Below are positions 58,071 through 64,000 of a stretch of DNA of 64,000 nt, in pieces (the first letter of the stretch is position 1; the number at the start of each line of letters is the position of its first letter). Under the pieces are notes generated by a model. The model was not told where the DNA came from. It did not search any database and saw nothing but the letters and a program-made list of their open reading frames with translations. The translations under genes and the position numbers were made by a program. Source of the stretch: Symsagittifera roscoffensis (taxonomy: Eukaryota > Xenacoelomorpha > Acoela > Convolutidae); NCBI RefSeq assembly GCF_963678635.1, contig NC_087068.1, forward strand, positions 46,391,785-46,455,784. The letters run 5' to 3'.

Positions 58071-61000
58071 TCACCTCGTGCTCTTCGCCTTGGATGTACT
58101 GCATCCTGAAGTGCTAGATGCGGCAAACTGTCTCAACAGTTCCTCTTCATCATCGGAACTAATCACAATCTCCTCCCAAGCCTTCAGTTGTTCATAAGAT
58201 CGCATCCATTCTCTCTGCTCCTGCAATCTCTTTGCCTGGTTGGGTAGTGCCTTCACCCTAGCTTCTCGGTTCAAGCAAAAGGAGTTGTGCAGGCTCAAGC
58301 TCACGTTCTTCGCCAGGTCTTCCTCTAGTATCGACTCCCTCGCTTTGGTATTGTCTCTAGACATCTTACCCACTCTCTTCCATCCCGTCGTGATCGCATT
58401 ACGATGGGTTAGCAGGGGTCTCTTGAAAGCTTCCGGCCCAATCTCGGCCTGGAACTGTCGATACTCCTTTTGATGTTTTCTCATGTGATCTTTCGTTGCC
58501 CTGTACAACCAAGACGTCAGTGTCGCCCGAAACCATGGAAAGTACCTCAAGCGACTCCATACGTGCCTGACTTCCGTTGGTATGGCGAATACTTTGCACG
58601 CAGTCTCAAACAACTCAAGTCTCCTGCTGTAGTCTATCGCGTATATTGACTCAGCCGTTGGTGTCGTCGCCTCCCGATACTTCGTTATATTCTCTTCTAT
58701 CCATCTCAGAGCTAACATCGTGCTCACTACTAAGAGCGTCACCTTCTGCCGGTGATCCGGCAGTCCGATCGACCGAATCTCTTCCACATCCCACACCAGG
58801 CAAAGGTTCTTGTGATCTGGATACCACACCGCTTGTGCCAAACAGTGGCATGGGCATTCCCCATGAGAGATCTCAATGCTCCTGAGATTACGCTCCCCTG
58901 AGGCTTCCAAGAGAGGCTCAAGCTCCATCATTTTCTCGTGCATCGTGTCATTGTCTTCCAGGTTTGGAGTACTTCCCACAGGTTTCCCGATCACGTTTTG
59001 TCTCTCGTGATCGCTTGTGTTTTCTCTTTCCAACTTCAGAAGATCTTCTCCCCAGATTTCGCTCAAGTCATCTCTCAATTCTTTTGGTACTGTCCCTTTG
59101 ATTTTTCTCAACAACTTGTGCGAATGATGCGATATCCGAGCCAACCTCACGCACTTGGGCACTGAGAAGGCCTTGTCCACCAGTATTCTCTGGCTGGACA
59201 CTTCCACCATCGCCATGTGTAGCGGGTAGTGACTTCCGCACAAGTTGGCCATCATTGACCCTATCAGCGACTTCGCGTTCAATGGCAAGCCATAAGCTTC
59301 GCTCAAGGGAAATCCCATTTCCGCCTCAAGACCAACCTTCCAGCTCCGGATGTGTTTTTGAGTCACCTGCAACACCCCGGGCCATGATTCTACGCTCAAC
59401 GCCGTCACTAAATGATGCTCAGACTCCAGTCTCTCCAGTGCCTGCAGATCACACATTCTCGAGAAGAATCCGAGAGCTGTCGCTATATTCACCGTGGTTC
59501 TCGCGTAACATTCCGCTATTATTTGCACTTCACTTTTCTCCCTTTCTGTGATGTCTTCGAACCAAGTGACCAGATCTTCTTTTTGAAACGACAGTATTCT
59601 GACGCATGACCGTCCATCGCAGATGTGCTCTCCGTTCCCACACGTCGAATCCAGACAGCTACCCGGCTCCAATTTCTTTGTTGACCCGGGGTCGCTCGTC
59701 CTTTCGCTTGGTTCTTGCATCTGGGGTGTGATTAGCTTATGTAGCACACTCAACTTCGCCAGATCTTCATCTTCCGTTGGGGCTAACCTCACTCGCTCGG
59801 TGGTTTCCTCGATTAGACTCGCATGGGGATGTGGACACCAGGAGGGTCTTAGTAGCTTCCATATCACTCCCAAGTTCGTGGTTAACAAGCCATTTCCACC
59901 GCCCATGTTCACTTCAACTCTCTTGTTTGAGCGCGGTATGCTTATCACCTCTGGTGCTTTCTCAAGAATCAGGCCCAGGCTCGGCCCCTCTTTCTCCACT
60001 GCGTCTATCTCCATTATCCTTTCTGTCCAAAACTTCAGTAGCTCCGCTACCTCATGGTTTCTGTGGGCTCCTCCAGCTTCCGAGTCTAAGAAGGGATTGT
60101 AGGCTATTCCCATCACTCCAGACACATATTGGTATTCCCCCTTCTCACTGAGTCTCGAGTATTGTTCTGACGAGGCCAGGTTACGGTGAACATCATGTTC
60201 TTCCTCGAACTTCTTATTAGAGAACCTCCGTACCTCGTCCAGCTTTCGATGGTTCTCCAAGGATACTCTGGAGCTATCTTCTTTCTCTATTCCTGTACTC
60301 TGATATACGTTCAAGATGATCGTTGAGACTCTTCTCTCCATGGTTTTACTTCCACTTGCTCTCTGGTGGCATGCCAGGATGGTGCTATCAGACATCATAG
60401 ACATTGTCCATCTCAAGAAACATGTGGCATCTTTTCTTCTAGCCAGGCTCAAGCCTGAATTGTCCCTGGCCACGTGTTGCATCAGTGCCTGATACACCTC
60501 TAGCTTCTTGCTTCCCAACTTCAGCCTGTCATACGAGGTCAATGTCTCCAACTCTATTCCCACCAGACTCCAGGTGAACATTAATTGTCCCGCAGTTCTA
60601 ACGAAGGGATTCGCCATTAGTGGCGGTGCTGATGAGGATGTTCTCATCGCCTCTTCAAAATGATCCTTCAACAAACTCTGCCAGGACCTCTTCAGATGAC
60701 TTGCCATCTCTATCTTATTAACCTCGGCTTTCTGCTGGGTGGCCCAATTGCGTCGCCTGCGAGCTATTCCACTATCCAACTTCTTCAAGCAGTCCTCCAT
60801 TTCCTTCAATGTTTCGAGGGCCACCCACCACGTCCGGGAAGTGTTCCTCGTCTTCCTCCTCTCCAATGGATCACTCGTCACTTGTTTGCCCATGTCCTGA
60901 TGTGCCTTCGAGATCCATTCTTTGCCGATCTCCACTTCCCCTACCTGTCCGTTCGTTGAACCTCTCTTCACGTTTACCTTCTGAGGCTTGAAGTCTTCTT

Positions 61001-62900
61001 CTGACGTCGAACTGGTGGAAACCTCTATTTCCTTTTCCACTTCAAGTGGTTTCCTGAGCTCCGAGCTGTTCTTGTATGCCGCCGTCTTGCATCGGGCCAA
61101 AACGATGGGCGCCGTCTCTCTCAAGTTTCCTTCCGAAACAGCATCCACTGAAGGACTACCCCATCCCTCCACTTCTCTCTTCCTCTTGCGAGTCTTCACA
61201 TCTCTGCTCGAGGGGGTTGTGGCTATCATCATTGATTCGACCTCTCCATCCACTCCTTCCAACTCTTGCCTCCCCCCTGCTCGAGCCTTAAGGATATTAG
61301 TACTTTTAATCATATTACTAGTCCCAACCTTATCCCTTTTTATATCATCAACCATTTTATCCACAGTTTTTTGTTTCAGAGTAGAGCTGTCCTCACATTT
61401 CTCTTTTCTAGTCTTCGATCGTGCGTTCCTCAGCTCCACTAGCTTGTTCAGCAGCTCTTTTCTTGCTTTCTCATCCAGGCCCGTTCCTATCAGGAGCGGT
61501 TCCCCGAATCTCACTACTGCGTCCCACAGTTCCTTCTTGAACTTGTCCAGCGTCGTCTCGCTGCCCACTTCTCGATTGAATTCCTCCAGGAACTCCTGCC
61601 AAGCGTCATCCTCGAGAGATCCCAAGAATATGTCCCTGTTCCCTTCGAACGTGTTCTTCCCCCTTTCCTCCGAGCTCAAGAGTAACATCCCCATATTGAA
61701 GGTATCACCTGCCAATGGCAATTCTAGGTCCTTCCGCGGGGACGGGTTCAGAGGTGGTGTGGCAGTATCTGCCCAATTCTCTTCGCTCAAGTCTTTCAAC
61801 AGCTCTTGAGTGGTGAGTTCCTCCCCTGATGGCCCTGGTTCAGGTGTATTCCCCACCTCCATGTCCTCTCCAGCTTCACTGAGAGTTTCATCCATACTTT
61901 CTTCCTCCGATTCATTTCTTCTTCTCTCAAGAATTCTTTTGAATCGATCCTCAACGGGTCCGCTCCTCTTGTCTCCAGGTGTGTCCACGGACAGTGGTGA
62001 TGGTGTCGCGGGATCCAGCTTTTTGTATTCCGTCAGTGCTACGTGCAGTTGACCTGCTGCATCTAGTTCTGTTCCTTCCTGTCTTATTTCCACCTGTTCC
62101 AAGCCATAGGGCGCCCTATATTTTCTCGTGGCAAATTTCATGTCGTCCACCAGTGCGACGTGTCCCTCCACCACGATCATCCTGCCATCATCCCATATGG
62201 GTAGCATATTCTCAAGTCCTTCCTTCTCAAGAGTCCTCAAGACTTTCCGCACCTCATATCCAGGGGGCTGCGAACCTCTACTCTTTTTCGCTTGCGTCGT
62301 CCACGAATTTACCTTTATCTCGCTGGTATGGAAGTAGACCGCCGCCGTGTAGCCAATGAACAGGGGGTCCCAGCCATCAGTGAAATCCTTCTGCATTTCC
62401 TCCGCCCTCATCCTCGCCATTATGGAGGGAACTACCAAGGGACTATTCATACCTAAGGTCATCCTCCTGACTATTGGGAACTCAGGCATGGTTGCCGGGA
62501 GGATTTCTTTCTCCATTATGGTCTCTAGCTCCCTCTTCACCAGTGCGAAGCACTCCTTCCAGGCAGGAATTCTCAAGATTTCTCGTCCGTCCGCCGTCAA
62601 TGGGTTCAAGTTCCAGAATTTGGGATACATTTCAATAGGGCCCTCTCGCTTGCCTCCCATTCTGCATTGCATTTGTCCCCTGAAATTGCACACCATCATC
62701 TCAGCATCTTTCACTTTTCCGAAGAGTACCGTGTTCGCCCTGCACTCGCCCTGGTCCTCCAACTGGAGGATCGCATTCAGCATCACCGCCATTCTCTCGT
62801 CGATCTGGGTGTGGTCCAGGTCCCTCAAGCGTCTGTACAGCTCGTCAAGAGTGGGCCTCTGCAGAGCCGTGGGCATAGAGTTCCAGAATCGGTCTGCCAT
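58071..62900 (-). CDS. 1609-residue ORF of unknown family, in a large element
   Basis: I do not recognise this protein. The uninterrupted frame runs from ATG at 62900 (MADRFWNSMPTALQRP) and is GC-richer than the surrounding host DNA. Residues 1-290 are compact and look globular (WDPLFIGYTAAVYFHTSEIK, YRAPYGLEQVEIRQEG). Residues 300-400 are acidic and proline/serine-rich. A basic KTRKRKREVEG near 570 and ARRRRNW near 715 could be nuclear signals. Residues 750-1550 are again globular. A cysteine cluster (CLDSTCGNGEHICDGRSC) near 1080 and GECPCHCLAQ near 1370 may bind metal. The C-terminus is acidic (SSDDEEELL). I found no reverse transcriptase, integrase, protease or polymerase motif. Absence of stops over 4.8 kb shows selection or recent insertion. 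Confidence 0.8.
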   Translation of the reverse strand: MADRFWNSMPTALQRPTLDELYRRLRDLDHTQIDERMAVMLNAILQLEDQGECRANTVLFGKVKDAEMMVCNFRGQMQCRMGGKREGPIEMYPKFWNLNPLTADGREILRIPAWKECFALVKRELETIMEKEILPATMPEFPIVRRMTLGMNSPLVVPSIMARMRAEEMQKDFTDGWDPLFIGYTAAVYFHTSEIKVNSWTTQAKKSRGSQPPGYEVRKVLRTLEKEGLENMLPIWDDGRMIVVEGHVALVDDMKFATRKYRAPYGLEQVEIRQEGTELDAAGQLHVALTEYKKLDPATPSPLSVDTPGDKRSGPVEDRFKRILERRRNESEEESMDETLSEAGEDMEVGNTPEPGPSGEELTTQELLKDLSEENWADTATPPLNPSPRKDLELPLAGDTFNMGMLLLSSEERGKNTFEGNRDIFLGSLEDDAWQEFLEEFNREVGSETTLDKFKKELWDAVVRFGEPLLIGTGLDEKARKELLNKLVELRNARSKTRKEKCEDSSTLKQKTVDKMVDDIKRDKVGTSNMIKSTNILKARAGGRQELEGVDGEVESMMIATTPSSRDVKTRKRKREVEGWGSPSVDAVSEGNLRETAPIVLARCKTAAYKNSSELRKPLEVEKEIEVSTSSTSEEDFKPQKVNVKRGSTNGQVGEVEIGKEWISKAHQDMGKQVTSDPLERRKTRNTSRTWWVALETLKEMEDCLKKLDSGIARRRRNWATQQKAEVNKIEMASHLKRSWQSLLKDHFEEAMRTSSSAPPLMANPFVRTAGQLMFTWSLVGIELETLTSYDRLKLGSKKLEVYQALMQHVARDNSGLSLARRKDATCFLRWTMSMMSDSTILACHQRASGSKTMERRVSTIILNVYQSTGIEKEDSSRVSLENHRKLDEVRRFSNKKFEEEHDVHRNLASSEQYSRLSEKGEYQYVSGVMGIAYNPFLDSEAGGAHRNHEVAELLKFWTERIMEIDAVEKEGPSLGLILEKAPEVISIPRSNKRVEVNMGGGNGLLTTNLGVIWKLLRPSWCPHPHASLIEETTERVRLAPTEDEDLAKLSVLHKLITPQMQEPSERTSDPGSTKKLEPGSCLDSTCGNGEHICDGRSCVRILSFQKEDLVTWFEDITEREKSEVQIIAECYARTTVNIATALGFFSRMCDLQALERLESEHHLVTALSVESWPGVLQVTQKHIRSWKVGLEAEMGFPLSEAYGLPLNAKSLIGSMMANLCGSHYPLHMAMVEVSSQRILVDKAFSVPKCVRLARISHHSHKLLRKIKGTVPKELRDDLSEIWGEDLLKLERENTSDHERQNVIGKPVGSTPNLEDNDTMHEKMMELEPLLEASGERNLRSIEISHGECPCHCLAQAVWYPDHKNLCLVWDVEEIRSIGLPDHRQKVTLLVVSTMLALRWIEENITKYREATTPTAESIYAIDYSRRLELFETACKVFAIPTEVRHVWSRLRYFPWFRATLTSWLYRATKDHMRKHQKEYRQFQAEIGPEAFKRPLLTHRNAITTGWKRVGKMSRDNTKARESILEEDLAKNVSLSLHNSFCLNREARVKALPNQAKRLQEQREWMRSYEQLKAWEEIVISSDDEEELLRQFAASSTSGCSTSKAKSTR

Positions 62901-62936
62901 TCTTTATAACTTCGGGATGTGTGTAGATAGATGTCA

Positions 62937-62996
62937 ACCAGCTCAAGAATTACCTTACCAGCTCAAGAATTACCTTACCAACTCAAGAATTACCCA
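62937..62996 (-). repeat. Three 20-bp direct repeats in the leader of the large ORF
   Basis: CTCAAGAATTACCTTACCA is repeated with a 20-bp period just upstream of ATG 62900. On the sense strand each unit contains TTCTTGAG, and the units are joined by CTGGTAAGG, which resembles a 5' splice site. Confidence 0.85.
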
Positions 62997-63000
62997 ATTC

Positions 63001-63422
63001 AAGAAATCTCTAGAAATCTTCTCTTGCAAGCACTTGCTGTAGATCCGGATTGTCGCGTGTTCAATCAAGATTCTCTTTTTCTGTTTCTCGTTTGAGTGTA
63101 GTTGGATATTCAACTTTGTTTTCAAACTTGATCTGAAAACATAGAGCTCATTAAAACTTAGTATGTCACGTTCCTAACCTAGGGACCCCCCTTCTACCCG
63201 TATGATTAAAATCTTATCATTCACATATCACTTAAAACAATTTGATTGGATCTCCCTTAAGAGCATGCAGATTCATTTTATGTTTTAGCACCATCAATTC
63301 TTTCTTTTAAAATTCAATTGTCATGCCAATCACATCTTAAGATCCCTTTACCTGCGCCGCACCCCAGTACCTGACTCAAGACTCCTCCCTCACACCCGAC
63401 CTGATACCTCCATGTACCCGAC
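63001..63422. other. Spacer between the two large-element ORFs
   Basis: No ORF or recognised signal. It contains the AT-rich stretch 63120-63340, unlike the GC-richer coding parts. Confidence 0.5.
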
Positions 63423-63998
63423 TCAGGCGATGCTCAAGTAGTACTTCTTGTGAAGATGCACCATTATCTCGGTTTCTGCAAAGACCACATGTAGGATAGC
63501 GTACAATTCCCTCGAGCTCAGTTTGCCCCTATTTGGGTCGTACACCGGCATCGAGACCTCCACTATTCCTCTTTCAATCATGAAGTCACGTAGTCTTGTC
63601 AGTGCCAATATCACGTGTTCGGGATCAATTGTGTTTCTGTCGTTGACTCTCGTTACTAGGAAGCAGAGGTATTTGCCCGGGACTTGTGCCACTGACGGTG
63701 GAAGCGCTGCTATGCCTCCCAGTCCTGGCCTCTGTCTGAACAGAAACTCTACGTTCTGGTACTCTCTTTTGAAGTCAGCCTCCAATCTTGATTTGAAACT
63801 CATATCCGCCGTGATGCAGATCGCGCTGGTCCTGTTTGACAGGATGAAGTCGCTATCTGTTATCATGATGTTCTCTGAGTATTCATTGGGTATTTCGAAT
63901 TTCGTTTTGAAATTCCTTCCTATGGTAGGCTCTGGTTCTTCTTCCTCCAGTTCCAATCCGCTTGTTTCCCTCACTTCCTTGAGCTTCTTTATCATCAA
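63423..63998 (-). CDS. Macrodomain-like ORF, partial at right edge
   Basis: The open frame of at least 191 residues continues out of the window or starts at ATG 63995. From about residue 55 it follows the order of strands and helices of Poa1p/OARD1-type macrodomains: AICITADMSFKSRLEADFKR, then GLGGIAALPP, GKYLCFLVTRVNDRN, HVILALTRLRDFMIERGI, VEVSMPVYDPNRGKLSSREL and ILHVVFAETEIMVH. In active members the first loop reads roughly MGAGIA and the later one GCGLDGL. Here they are FKSRLE and YDPNRGKLS, so ADP-ribose hydrolysis is unlikely and binding doubtful. It lies upstream on the same strand as the 1609-codon ORF and probably belongs to the same element. The fold assignment is from pattern only. 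Confidence 0.6.
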   Translation of the reverse strand: MMIKKLKEVRETSGLELEEEEPEPTIGRNFKTKFEIPNEYSENIMITDSDFILSNRTSAICITADMSFKSRLEADFKREYQNVEFLFRQRPGLGGIAALPPSVAQVPGKYLCFLVTRVNDRNTIDPEHVILALTRLRDFMIERGIVEVSMPVYDPNRGKLSSRELYAILHVVFAETEIMVHLHKKYYLSIA

Positions 63999-64000
63999 AT

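Noticed and set aside
60988-61809. 273-codon plus-strand ORF, serine-rich, antisense to the 1609-codon ORF
   Set aside because: It is the shadow of the acidic and basic codons of the minus-strand frame (GAA/GAG read as TTC/CTC) and has no independent support.
58071-62900. Host multi-domain nuclear protein
   Set aside because: A 4.8-kb intronless, GC-richer frame flanked by repeat-like ends and a macrodomain-like ORF fits a mobile element better. A host origin is not excluded.

Overview
This is a window of nuclear DNA from an invertebrate animal. It is AT-rich, its genes are split by introns of up to several kb, and it carries the animal polarity gene scribble. It is dense in transposons and simple repeats. 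I cannot name the species. All four recognised host genes lie on the minus strand and have a pyrimidine-rich AG acceptor only 5-11 bases before the start codon. This is what spliced-leader trans-splicing would leave, so the host may belong to a lineage that does it.

Layout: (1) 653-14288, minus strand, holds the 5' half of scribble (nine coding exons, about 874 residues: 16 leucine-rich repeats and the linker). The PDZ domains lie beyond the left edge. Its introns contain a tRNA-derived SINE, a 378-bp element with 9-bp target duplications, and microsatellites. (2) 15389-20129 is a tandem array of three 1.5-kb units plus a partial fourth, each carrying a broken Mutator-like (MULE) transposase. 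(3) 21188-21733 is an intact NIP7 gene. (4) 23780-25800 is a roughly 160-bp satellite with a 652-bp higher-order repeat. (5) 26160-28070 is a dead non-LTR retrotransposon. (6) 27633-41238 and 42859-56756 are two nearly identical direct copies of a block containing UTP14 and SDA1 (SDAD1), separated by 1.6 kb of mobile-element debris that includes an inverted-repeat pair and AACCCG arrays. (7) 57161-64000 is GC-richer DNA with a 1609-codon ORF of unrecognised family, preceded by an ORF with a degenerate macrodomain-like fold. This looks like part of a very large mobile element that runs off the right edge.

NIP7, UTP14 and SDA1 are all ribosome-assembly factors on one strand. The two copies of the duplicated block are damaged reciprocally. 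The left copy keeps UTP14 open but has a one-base frameshift in SDA1. The right copy keeps SDA1 open but has a stop codon in UTP14. If this is not an assembly or consensus error, the locus depends on both copies to supply one intact gene of each.

The strongest unexplained signal is in region 7. The hexamer CTCAAG (CTTGAG on the coding strand) occurs 31 times in about 6.8 kb by my manual count. It is nearly all in one orientation, falls in more than one reading frame, and also occurs in the non-coding flanks.
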